From NCBI GenBank assembly GCA_028822125.1, contig JAPKEK010000149.1, positions 1 through 6,177 on the forward strand: a stretch of DNA of 6,177 bases. The letters are read 5' to 3'. Positions 1-6,034 of the stretch are shown here, one piece after another; the stretch's first letter is position 1, and each line of letters begins with the position of its first letter. The notes under the pieces were generated by a model that saw only the letters and a list, made by a program, of their open reading frames with translations, was not told the origin of the DNA and did no database searches. Origin of the DNA: Pseudomonadales bacterium (GTDB lineage: Bacteria; Pseudomonadota; Gammaproteobacteria; Pseudomonadales; Azotimanducaceae). The position numbers and the translations under genes are program-made.

Positions 1-109
1 AGACCAATACAGAGCCTACCCACAGAGTCGGCAGAATCACACCGCTGATGCGATAAAAGTGCTTTGCAGAGCCAAGCATGTGAATCCAGTTCCACAGCTT
101 ATTAATCAT
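1..109 (-). CDS. ccmC: CcmC heme export/handling membrane protein, N-terminal fragment (runs off window)
   Basis: Only the first 36 codons are present; the gene continues past the left edge. The peptide starts MINKLWNWIHMLGSAK and continues HFYRISGVILPTLWVG. This matches the usual CcmC beginning: a short amphipathic stretch with a W-x-H-x-LGS pattern, then Y-R-I-S-G leading into the first membrane helix. CcmC is an inner-membrane protein that holds heme with its periplasmic WWD domain and passes it to CcmE during cytochrome c maturation; the WWD part lies outside the window. The ATG at 109 is preceded by GGGAAGG at a spacing of about 8 nt, a good ribosome binding site. The gene follows ccmB on the same strand after an unusually roomy 125-bp gap. 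The assignment rests on a short N-terminus plus the ccmA-ccmB context. Confidence 0.8.
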   Translation of the reverse strand, partial: MINKLWNWIHMLGSAKHFYRISGVILPTLWVGSVLV

Positions 110-234
110 ATAAATTGCCTTCCCTATGCCTTAATATTTTTACATAAAGACAAGTATTTTTTACATTACGTAATGTTACCGAAGTCTCGTCCTCAGGCGT
201 TAGATTTTACCCTAATATTCAACGAACAGACCGT
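110..234 (-). promoter_or_regulatory. AT-rich ccmB-ccmC intergenic region with a perfect 14-bp palindrome (163-176)
   Basis: This 125-bp stretch contains no gene. It is clearly richer in A/T than the flanking coding sequence, especially at 128-180. At 163-176 lies the perfect palindrome ACATTACGTAATGT, about 54 nt upstream of the ccmC start. ccm genes are usually packed tightly, so a gap of this size with a symmetric site suggests a binding site for a dimeric regulator, or an internal promoter for ccmC and the genes after it. I could not find a convincing -35/-10 pair reading toward ccmC. I also saw no GC-rich stem with a T-run that would end transcription after ccmB. The regulatory role is inference; the palindrome is directly visible. 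Confidence 0.4.
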
Positions 235-888
235 TTAACGACCCACAGCCACTTTCAAACTGGCAGCTATCGCCAGAGGAAGAAACGTCAGTGAAAAACT
301 CAATAGCGCTCCAAGCCATAAGAAATAAGCCTCTCCAGCCGAGGGCGATGCGATCGCCTGAGTAGCCAGAATCAAAACCGGAATCATTAACGGCATGATA
401 ATAATAGGAAGCAGAGCGCTGCCCTGTCTTAAGCCCACTGTCAAGGCACCTCCCAGGGCTACCAGCAAGCTTAGTACAGGGGTTCCCAGCAGCAGGGAGA
501 GCGCAATTTTTGGCATCCACTGGCTACTGAGGTTCATCATAATACAAAGAAACGGGCTGAGGCAGACAATCGGAAAACCGGTAAACAGCCAATGAGCACA
601 TACTTTCGCCAGGCTATTCAGCCAGACCGGCCCTGAACTCAGAACCAGTTGTTCAAGCGTGCCATCCTCAAAGTCATCGCGAAACAACCTATCAACGGAT
701 AATAAGACTGCCATTAGTGCAGTGATCCAGATAAGCGCCGGGGCAAGCGTTGCCAGCAACATCGGCGAAGGCCCAATACCTAACGGGAACAGGGTCATAA
801 CGATCAATAGAAAACACAGAGGTTGCAGCCATTCTCCGGGGCGTCTCGCGGCTATGCGCAGCTCTCGGTTGAGCACGCTTAAAAACAC
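235..888 (-). CDS. ccmB: CcmB heme exporter membrane subunit
   Basis: A 217-residue hydrophobic protein, close to the roughly 220 residues usual for CcmB. It has about six predicted membrane segments, near residues 22-40, 44-65, 97-120, 128-150, 158-180 and 187-212. Family marks are LFPLGIGP (33-40), LFRDDFEDGTLEQL (68-81) and LLLGTP (132-137), all in the places where CcmB proteins carry them. CcmB is the membrane partner of the ATPase CcmA in the CcmABCD complex, which releases holo-CcmE for attachment of heme to apocytochromes c in the periplasm. The start is GTG at 888, inside the 3' end of ccmA, and the two genes overlap by 10 nt (879-888), so translation is probably coupled. Only a weak GGAA ribosome-binding element precedes the GTG, which fits coupling. 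No defect is seen. Confidence 0.95.
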   Translation of the reverse strand: MFLSVLNRELRIAARRPGEWLQPLCFLLIVMTLFPLGIGPSPMLLATLAPALIWITALMAVLLSVDRLFRDDFEDGTLEQLVLSSGPVWLNSLAKVCAHWLFTGFPIVCLSPFLCIMMNLSSQWMPKIALSLLLGTPVLSLLVALGGALTVGLRQGSALLPIIIMPLMIPVLILATQAIASPSAGEAYFLWLGALLSFSLTFLPLAIAASLKVAVGR

Positions 889-1490
889 GGCTGCAATTCC
901 AGAGTATGGATGGAATGGCTAATTGGAATAGCCTGATGACTGGTCATAACCAACCCGCCACCACTTTCAAGGTGCTGTTCACAGAGCCTGCTCAATAACT
1001 TAGCACCGGCTTCATCCAAGGCACTATAAGGTTCATCCAGCAACCAGATAGGCCGTTTAATCAACTTCAACCTACACAAGGTCACGCGTTTGCGCTGACC
1101 CTCTGACAGTTCTCTGCACAGGCTGAATCGAGTCTCTTCAAGGCCAAAGTCAGCTAATGCCCGGTAAATCTCCTCCCTGGCCACTGCAATTCCCTGGAGA
1201 CTCAATATAAAGCTGATATTTTCAAGCGGGGTAAGCTGTCCCTGTACTGCATATTGATGGCCAGCGTAAATCAAACCATGATCCTGCAGCCATTCAATCT
1301 CACCCTCATAGTCTATGAAGAGTCCTGCAAGGATTCTCAACAGGGTCGTCTTACCAGAACCGTTGGGGCCCTTCAGATGCAGTATCTGGCCTCGCTCAAG
1401 CGTGAAACTGAGATCCGAAAATAACGTGCGTTGATTCCTTTCACAGACAACGTTGCGGACACGGCAGAGAATTGAAGGTGAGTCAATCAT
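879..1490 (-). CDS. ccmA: CcmA cytochrome c maturation ABC transporter ATPase
   Basis: A complete 203-residue ABC ATPase, the usual CcmA length. Visible motifs in order are the Walker A GPNGSGKT (41-48), the CcmA-type Q-loop region YAGHQ followed by LTPLENISF (75-94), the signature LSEGQRKR (128-135), the Walker B IWLLDEP (148-154) and the H-loop TSH (183-185). All catalytic residues are present. CcmA hydrolyses ATP on the cytoplasmic face with CcmB and CcmC; this drives release of heme-loaded CcmE rather than simple heme export. The ATG at 1490 is preceded by a modest AGG element about 6 nt away. The gene ends 10 nt inside ccmB. A TATACT hexamer lies just upstream of the start, described with the intergenic region. 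The gene upstream is an unrelated hydrolase, so ccmA appears to begin the ccm unit here. Confidence 0.97.
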   Translation of the reverse strand: MIDSPSILCRVRNVVCERNQRTLFSDLSFTLERGQILHLKGPNGSGKTTLLRILAGLFIDYEGEIEWLQDHGLIYAGHQYAVQGQLTPLENISFILSLQGIAVAREEIYRALADFGLEETRFSLCRELSEGQRKRVTLCRLKLIKRPIWLLDEPYSALDEAGAKLLSRLCEQHLESGGGLVMTSHQAIPISHSIHTLELQPCF

Positions 1491-1702
1491 GGTCGCCTAG
1501 TATACCCGCTCCGGGCCATCATTGGACGGCAGCATTGCCAGAAAAAATCGCATTGAGCCTCTATCCAGATTCTTACCAGGCCAGATTCCAGCCACCGGTC
1601 GGCCCAGGGCTTTTGCTACGAATCCAGAAGCGGCTTCAAAAAATACATTCTTTCACTGAACCCGGTTTCTGCGCCTGGCCCGAATCATTCCTTTTGAACT
1701 GG
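1491..1702. other. Gene-free spacer between the FAA hydrolase gene and ccmA; possible weak ccmA promoter
   Basis: No gene is supported in these 212 bp. Both flanking genes read on the minus strand, so this spacer should hold the end of the hydrolase unit and the start of the ccm unit. On the minus strand a TATACT hexamer (1499-1504), five of six matches to a -10 box, sits only 8 nt before the ccmA ATG. Its -35 partner is poor, and a start from it would give an almost leaderless mRNA. A T-run (minus strand, about 1638-1643) lies downstream of the hydrolase stop, but I could not pair a convincing GC-rich stem with it. Short open frames run on both strands but lack good starts and recognisable sequence. 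Confidence 0.35.
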
Positions 1703-2395
1703 TTATTGCTTTACACTAACCTGCATCGACCCGATACCTTCAATCTCTGCATGTAATTCATCACCAACCTGTACTGGGCCAACGCCAGCTGGCGTGCCTG
1801 TAAAGATTAAATCACCGCCTCGTAGCGGGAAGCATTCTGACAATCTGGCAATGATTTCAGGTACCTTCCAGATCATCCGGTCAAGGTTTCCAGACTGACG
1901 GATTTCCCCATTTACGCTCAGACTGATGCCAGCTTGATGAATTTGCTCCATTGATGACACGCGTTTCAATTCAGAACAGGGGGCGGCATGCAAAAAAGTT
2001 TTACCGGCATCCCAGGGGCGCCCCAGTTTTTTTGCCTGAGCCTGTAGGTCTCGACGGGTTAGATCGATCCCCACTGCAAAACCATAGATTAAATTCTGAG
2101 CCTCATTCACCTTAATACTTTCCCCACCCCTGGCCAGCGCGACCACCAGCTCCACTTCGTGGTGAAGGTCCTGGGTCATACTAGGGTACCTGAGAGAACC
2201 ACCACCACTTAACAACGCATAGCCTGGCTTCATGAAGAAAAACGGGGCTTCACGATCAGGATTATGCCCCATTTCAATAGCATGGTCGGCGTAATTGCGT
2301 CCCACGCAATATATCTGTGCTACCGGGAATTGTCCGCTGCTGCCACTCACCGGCAAACCGACGGCATCGGCAGGCGGTATAACAAATTCAGTCAA
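1703..2395 (-). CDS. Fumarylacetoacetate hydrolase-family protein (fumarylpyruvate hydrolase-like)
   Basis: A 230-residue FAA hydrolase of the short single-domain type, like the bacterial fumarylpyruvate hydrolase NagK and the FAHD1/YcgM proteins. These metal-dependent cytoplasmic enzymes cleave C-C bonds in acylpyruvates or decarboxylate oxaloacetate. Family marks are IYCVGRNYADHAxEMG (28-43), PFFFMKP (51-57), HHEVEL (78-83), GIDLTRRDLQ (109-118), KKLGRPWDAGK (122-132) and FTGTPAGVGPV (198-208). The expected metal ligands are Glu80, Glu82 and Asp111, all present. The start is TTG at 2395, preceded by AGGAGA (2403-2408) at 7-nt spacing; the start gives the common N-terminus of the family (a few residues, then PP and VP(V)xGS). 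That ribosome site overlaps the stop codon of the MFS gene, so the two are almost certainly co-transcribed and coupled. The true substrate is not determined by sequence; NagK-like gentisate-pathway chemistry is the nearest known role. Confidence 0.9.
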   Translation of the reverse strand: MTEFVIPPADAVGLPVSGSSGQFPVAQIYCVGRNYADHAIEMGHNPDREAPFFFMKPGYALLSGGGSLRYPSMTQDLHHEVELVVALARGGESIKVNEAQNLIYGFAVGIDLTRRDLQAQAKKLGRPWDAGKTFLHAAPCSELKRVSSMEQIHQAGISLSVNGEIRQSGNLDRMIWKVPEIIARLSECFPLRGGDLIFTGTPAGVGPVQVGDELHAEIEGIGSMQVSVKQ

Positions 2396-2402
2396 GAAAT
2401 AA

Positions 2403-2408
2403 TCTCCT
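2403..2408 (-). promoter_or_regulatory. Strong Shine-Dalgarno AGGAGA deciding a TTG start, overlapping the upstream stop codon
   Basis: Read on the minus strand, the sequence TAGGAGATTATTTC is followed by TTG. The TAG at 2409-2407 is the stop codon of the transporter gene, and the AGGAGA begins within that stop. The spacing of 7 nt to TTG is ideal, and no in-frame ATG or GTG lies nearby that would keep the conserved N-terminus. This supports TTG as the real initiation codon and a terminating-ribosome re-initiation arrangement. Confidence 0.75.
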
Positions 2409-3585
2409 ATGAACTCACCGCAGACCCTGCAAAGTTAACCCGATAACGAATCATTATAATAATGGGTATCAACAGGAACGGCGCGCTTATATAGACTAAA
2501 AAGTCCCAGCCCCAATTCAACAACAGGAATCCGGAACTCAAGGCGGCGACCCCCTGCAACGAAAAAACAACAAAATCATTACATGCCTGGACCTTAAACT
2601 GTTCTCCCTGCCGATAGGTCCTGGTGAGCAAAGTGGTACCGCCCAGAAACATGAAATTCCAACCGACACCCAGTAAGACCAAAGACGACCAGTAATGAAT
2701 CAGAAAGCGGTCGACCCAGGCAACCAGAAGACAGGCCAGTAGAATGACCGCCCCGGCCGCTATGATTTTCAAGGGACCATACCTGTCCACGAGCATTCCG
2801 CTGAACAAGGAAGGAAGGAACATAGCCATGATATGGCTCTGAATAACCCAGGCGGTGTCTTCCAGGTTGAACAGATCAAGGTGATGCATGCTCAGCGGTG
2901 TCGCTGTCATGAGCAGGCTCATGATGCTCCACGCCGCCACAGCAGCTCCCAGGGCAAGTTTAAAATTGACCTGTCGGGCAATTTCCAGGAGAGGTCTACC
3001 GCTTTGCCCTTTAACTGCAACCGGCTTCTTTCCAGGACGATAAAAAAACAATACGGTCATTGCAGCCAACATAAAAAAACTCAAGCCGATAAATGAGCCG
3101 GCGTAAAGCGCCATACCACTCACATGCTTTAATTGGGTCGCCAGCTCAGGCCCTATATAGGCGGCGACCACACCTGCCAGCATTAGAACCGACAGAGATC
3201 GACCCAGTTTTTCTGCAGGAACCACTTCCGCCAGAGCAAAACGATACTGCTGAATAAATGCATTGTGACTGCCAATTAGAAAAGTAGCGCAACAGAACAA
3301 AGGGAAATGTTCATTTGTCACAGCATAGGCTGCCAGCAAACCACCTAAACTGGCATAGCCTGCCGCAAAGATAAATCCGGGCTTTCTGCCAAACCTGCGC
3401 ATGAGCAACGATGCCGGCACGGTTGTAGCCGCTGTACCGACTATCATCAGCGCCAGTGGCAAGGTCGCCAAATCCGATGATGGTGCCAGCGTTGCGCCAA
3501 TAATACCGCCTAATAAAACCAACATTGGTGCACCCGTCTGCGCCAAACACTGTGCCATGGTCAATACAATTAAGGTAGGATGCAT
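2407..3585 (-). CDS. MFS transporter (major facilitator superfamily), 12 helices
   Basis: A 392-residue hydrophobic protein with the two-times-six-helix layout of the major facilitator superfamily. The loop between helices 2 and 3 carries LMRRFGRKPG (61-70), the superfamily motif A. Helix 4 region has AFIQQYRFALAE (109-120). After the central cytoplasmic loop with GKKPVAVKGQSGR comes LLMTATPLSMHH (224-235), then WVIQSHIMAMFLPSLFSG (246-263) and the C-half motif A copy LVDRYG (265-270). This pattern is common in proteobacterial MFS permeases whose substrates are mostly unknown, so I give no substrate. I place the start at the ATG at 3585, with GGGA about 8 nt upstream. An in-frame GTG at 3663 would add 26 residues of polar, non-family sequence and would lie upstream of the likely promoter. 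The gene is followed 11 nt later by the FAA hydrolase gene and is divergent from the monooxygenase gene, suggesting uptake or efflux of a related compound. Confidence 0.88.
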   Translation of the reverse strand: MHPTLIVLTMAQCLAQTGAPMLVLLGGIIGATLAPSSDLATLPLALMIVGTAATTVPASLLMRRFGRKPGFIFAAGYASLGGLLAAYAVTNEHFPLFCCATFLIGSHNAFIQQYRFALAEVVPAEKLGRSLSVLMLAGVVAAYIGPELATQLKHVSGMALYAGSFIGLSFFMLAAMTVLFFYRPGKKPVAVKGQSGRPLLEIARQVNFKLALGAAVAAWSIMSLLMTATPLSMHHLDLFNLEDTAWVIQSHIMAMFLPSLFSGMLVDRYGPLKIIAAGAVILLACLLVAWVDRFLIHYWSSLVLLGVGWNFMFLGGTTLLTRTYRQGEQFKVQACNDFVVFSLQGVAALSSGFLLLNWGWDFLVYISAPFLLIPIIIMIRYRVNFAGSAVSS

Positions 3586-3629
3586 AGTCACGTTCCCAGG
3601 CAAATGCCAATCTAATAATTTCGGCACAG

Positions 3630-3658
3630 AGTATGCGCAGTTTGACTGTTCGTGTCCA
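3630..3658 (-). promoter_or_regulatory. Likely sigma-70 promoter for the MFS-FAA hydrolase unit
   Basis: On the minus strand TGGACA (plus coordinates 3653-3658, five of six matches to the -35 box) is followed after exactly 17 nt by CATACT (3630-3635, four of six matches to the -10 box). Transcription would start near 3623 and give a leader of roughly 40 nt before the ATG at 3585. The placement excludes the GTG at 3663 as the start of the transporter. It is a sequence match only. Confidence 0.45.
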
Positions 3659-3669
3659 TGCACAAGACG

Positions 3670-3682
3670 TGGAACAATTCCA
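3670..3682. promoter_or_regulatory. Small inverted repeat in the divergent promoter region, possible operator
   Basis: TGGAACAATTCCA has 5-nt arms (TGGAA / TTCCA) around a 3-nt centre. It lies just upstream of the MFS -35 box and about 30 nt before the monooxygenase start, where one regulator could act on both genes. The arms are short, so chance is a fair explanation. No regulator gene is in the window. Confidence 0.25.
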
Positions 3683-3713
3683 ATTCAATGAACATAACAA
3701 GGAACAGTGATCC

Positions 3714-5315
3714 ATGTCTGAACAGCGAGTTGATGCCGTTATCGTAGGCGCTGGGTTCGCCGGAATGTACGCTTTGCATCGCCTATTGAAAGAAAATTTT
3801 CAGCCCATTGTATTTGAGATTGGCGATAATGTGGGCGGCACCTGGTACTGGAATCGCTATCCCGGCGCACGTTGTGATGTCCAGAGTATGGAGTACTCAT
3901 ATACTTTCGATGATACGCTCCAGCAGGATTGGAACTGGTCAGAAAAGTACGCACCCCAGACCGAAATTCTTCGCTACGCAAACCACGTTGCAGACCGATT
4001 CAACCTGCGCCCGCATATCAACTTCGGTACCCGGGTTCTGTCTGCACACTATCAAGAGGATGATCAGGAATGGCTGGTTAGCACCGACGATAATAAGGTC
4101 TACCGAGCCAAATTCTGCATCATGGGGACGGGATGCCTGTCTTCTACCAACCTGCCTAAATTCAAAGGTATCGATTTATTCAGCGGTGAGTCATTTCATA
4201 CTGGCGACTGGCCACACAGTCCAGTTGATTTCAGTTCAAAACGTATTGGTATTATCGGCACAGGCTCATCTGCAATACAGTCGATACCGCTTATTGCAGA
4301 AAGTTGTGAGCAGCTGACAGTATTTCAACGCACCGCCAATTTTTCTATTCCTGCACACAATCGTCCTCTGGACAAGCAATACGCTGCGTCTATTAAAGAA
4401 TCCTACCCGACATTCAGAGCAGAAAACAGGCAGATGTTTGCAGCTTTCGGTTCACACCAGTCCCGCTGGGACGATTCTATTTTTGACGTAGATGACGACA
4501 CTCGACAGGTTCGTTTTGAAACAAAATGGCAAGAAGGGGGGCTGGGCTTCACCAGTGCTTTCGGCGATACCGGCGCCAGCAAGCAAGCCAACGATATTGC
4601 CGCGGAATTTGTCCGCAACAAAATAAGAACAATCGTAAATGACAGCGAAGTTGCAGAACTGCTCTGTCCTGATCAGGTACTGGGATGTAAACGAGTCTGT
4701 GTAGACAGTCATTACTTCGAAACTTATAACAGACCCAATGTGCAGCTGGTTAATGTAAAAGAACATCCTATCGAGGAAATCACGGCTGAAGGCCTCATCC
4801 ACAAAGACCAGCACTATCAATTCGATATGATTATCTATGCTACAGGCTTTGATGCCATGACCGGCAGCCTGCTGAAAATAGATATAGCCGGAAAAGACGG
4901 TATTTCACTGCAGGAAAAATGGCAGGCAGGCCCGCGAACCTACCTTGGCCTATGCACTTATGGTTTCCCTAATTTCTTTACTGTTTCCGGACCGGGCAGT
5001 CCGTCTGTACTGTCCAACATGATCATCACTATCGAGCAGCACGTAAACTGGATAATCGATTGCATGACCCATCTGCGCGATAATAACCTAAGCACCATCG
5101 AAGCCCTTGAAGAAGCAGAAAACGATTGGGTCATGCAAACCAACGAAATCGCCAAAGGCACACTGTTCCCCACCTGTAATTCCTGGTATCTGGGTGCCAA
5201 TGTGCCAGGCAAACCAAGGATTTTCATGCCTTTCGCAGGTGGCTTCCCTGCCTATGCGCAAATTTGTGCTGAGGTAGCTGAACAACATTACCGCGGCTTT
5301 GAACTGAGTGCATAA
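3714..5315 (+). CDS. Flavin-containing Baeyer-Villiger monooxygenase (phenylacetone/cyclohexanone monooxygenase type)
   Basis: A complete 533-residue type I Baeyer-Villiger monooxygenase, the usual length. It should use FAD, NADPH and O2 to insert an oxygen beside a ketone, giving an ester or lactone. Motifs in order are the FAD Rossmann GAGFAG (12-17), GGTWYWNRYPGARCD (41-55), the class fingerprint FxGxxxHxxxWP as FSGESFHTGDWP (156-167), the NADPH Rossmann GTGSSA (182-187), and ATGFD (376-380). Asp55 and Arg327 (in CKRV) line up with the catalytic Asp and Arg of cyclohexanone monooxygenase. SGPGSPSVLSNM (425-436) and SWYLGANVPGKPR (490-502) resemble phenylacetone and steroid-type enzymes more than the cyclohexanone type. 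ATG at 3714 is preceded by AAGGA with a 10-nt spacer. The gene is divergent from the MFS-hydrolase pair. The family is secure; the substrate (cyclic, aromatic or linear ketone) cannot be read from the sequence. No truncation is seen. Confidence 0.95.
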   Translation: MSEQRVDAVIVGAGFAGMYALHRLLKENFQPIVFEIGDNVGGTWYWNRYPGARCDVQSMEYSYTFDDTLQQDWNWSEKYAPQTEILRYANHVADRFNLRPHINFGTRVLSAHYQEDDQEWLVSTDDNKVYRAKFCIMGTGCLSSTNLPKFKGIDLFSGESFHTGDWPHSPVDFSSKRIGIIGTGSSAIQSIPLIAESCEQLTVFQRTANFSIPAHNRPLDKQYAASIKESYPTFRAENRQMFAAFGSHQSRWDDSIFDVDDDTRQVRFETKWQEGGLGFTSAFGDTGASKQANDIAAEFVRNKIRTIVNDSEVAELLCPDQVLGCKRVCVDSHYFETYNRPNVQLVNVKEHPIEEITAEGLIHKDQHYQFDMIIYATGFDAMTGSLLKIDIAGKDGISLQEKWQAGPRTYLGLCTYGFPNFFTVSGPGSPSVLSNMIITIEQHVNWIIDCMTHLRDNNLSTIEALEEAENDWVMQTNEIAKGTLFPTCNSWYLGANVPGKPRIFMPFAGGFPAYAQICAEVAEQHYRGFELSA

Positions 5316-5476
5316 GGCCTAGCCATAAATCACCGGATACTGCGCCAAGAGCCTAGGCTGCGGAAGAACTGCTGACGGTAACCAGCAACACACGAAACAG
5401 GCTTAGACATAAAAAGGGCAGGGCTGATCTGGCCTGACCAACAGGTGCTGAAACGACAGCGGAGAACATTCAAACC
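5316..5476. other. Spacer between monooxygenase and YdcF-family genes, with two CTAG-centred motifs
   Basis: No gene is supported in these 161 bp. Directly after the monooxygenase stop lies GGCCTAGCC (5316-5324), and at 5350-5359 the perfect 10-bp palindrome AGCCTAGGCT. The two share GCCTAG/CTAGGC arms about 29 nt apart and could form a long-loop hairpin, but without a T-run this is not a standard terminator. A small GCTG/CAGC hairpin (5447-5460) immediately precedes the ribosome site of the next gene. I see no strong promoter, so the downstream gene may be read through from the monooxygenase gene or have a weak promoter of its own. Confidence 0.4.
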
Positions 5477-6034
5477 ATGAACGTACAACACTACCATGAC
5501 GTACTCATTGTCCTGGGCTACAGTCATGACTTTGACGATCCCACGGTTTGCCAGCGATGTGATCTAGCAGCCGGGATTTTCCAGGCCGGCGGTACCGCGC
5601 AAATTCTTCTTTCCGGTGGATACCTAAAAGACCTTGATATCAAGCCTATCAGGAGCCAGGCAGAAGCCATGCGTTACGCTCTGATTGAACGAGATGTGCC
5701 AGCTTCATGCCTGTTTATGGAGGAAAAATCAAGCCAATTAGTGGAGAACCTTTATTTCTGCAAAACTGAGTTCCTGCTTCCCTGCTCGTGGTTTGACGTG
5801 GGCATTGTTACCTCCAGTAATACCATAGCCACTACCCGCTGGTTTGCCTCAAAAATGTTGGGCAGCCAATATACTGTCGAGGTCTACCCACCTATTCACC
5901 CTGTTAGCGAACCAATTCCTATTGATCCTTCTGATCAGGTGAATCTGGTCGAAGCACAGACTACCTACTGTACCGTCCAGGACGGAGACCACCAGGCCCT
6001 GAAAGAATTTGACCCCCATTTTACCGAAAACTAG
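5477..6034 (+). CDS. YdcF/DUF218-family cytoplasmic protein
   Basis: A 185-residue soluble protein without signal peptide or membrane helix. It shows the DUF218 layout: a first strand DVLIVLGYS (8-16), a conserved Arg27 with a following helix, ILLSGGYL (43-50), SQAEAMRYAL (60-69), the acidic segment MEEKSSQLVEN (81-91) and VTSSNTIATTRW (111-122). The superfamily includes E. coli YdcF, SanA and ElyC. YdcF is reported to bind S-adenosylmethionine, while the others act in envelope functions; no enzymatic reaction is firmly set for this type. Two usual family positions differ: Val89 where Thr is common in SxxTxxN, and Asn115 near where a His is typical in TSxxHxxR. The ATG at 5477 follows GGAGA at a rather long 11-nt spacing. 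Its stop codon lies in the first CTAGG repeat unit. Any link with the upstream monooxygenase is only by position. Confidence 0.8.
   Translation: MNVQHYHDVLIVLGYSHDFDDPTVCQRCDLAAGIFQAGGTAQILLSGGYLKDLDIKPIRSQAEAMRYALIERDVPASCLFMEEKSSQLVENLYFCKTEFLLPCSWFDVGIVTSSNTIATTRWFASKMLGSQYTVEVYPPIHPVSEPIPIDPSDQVNLVEAQTTYCTVQDGDHQALKEFDPHFTEN

Noticed and set aside
1633..1660. T-run after the hydrolase gene considered as a Rho-independent terminator
   Set aside because: On the minus strand the bases before the T-run do not form a stable GC-rich stem.
1472..1756. 94-codon open frame on the plus strand across the ccmA-hydrolase spacer
   Set aside because: It overlaps the ccmA start and the hydrolase end in antisense, has no good ribosome site, and its composition resembles no family I know.
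3642..3647. TTGACT as a -35 box for the monooxygenase gene
   Set aside because: The hexamer is good, but no acceptable -10 box lies 16-18 nt downstream (around AGACGT), so I cannot call a promoter.
3401..3691. 96-codon plus-strand frame opposite the transporter N-terminus
   Set aside because: It lies antisense to a strongly supported membrane protein gene and crosses the divergent promoter region; it is a shadow frame.
4452..4820. 122-codon minus-strand frame inside the monooxygenase gene
   Set aside because: The plus-strand frame carries full catalytic motifs and this one has no recognisable features.
5447..5460. GCTG-AAACGA-CAGC hairpin before the YdcF-family gene as a riboswitch or terminator
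   Set aside because: Only four base pairs, no T-run and no conserved riboswitch core; probably chance.
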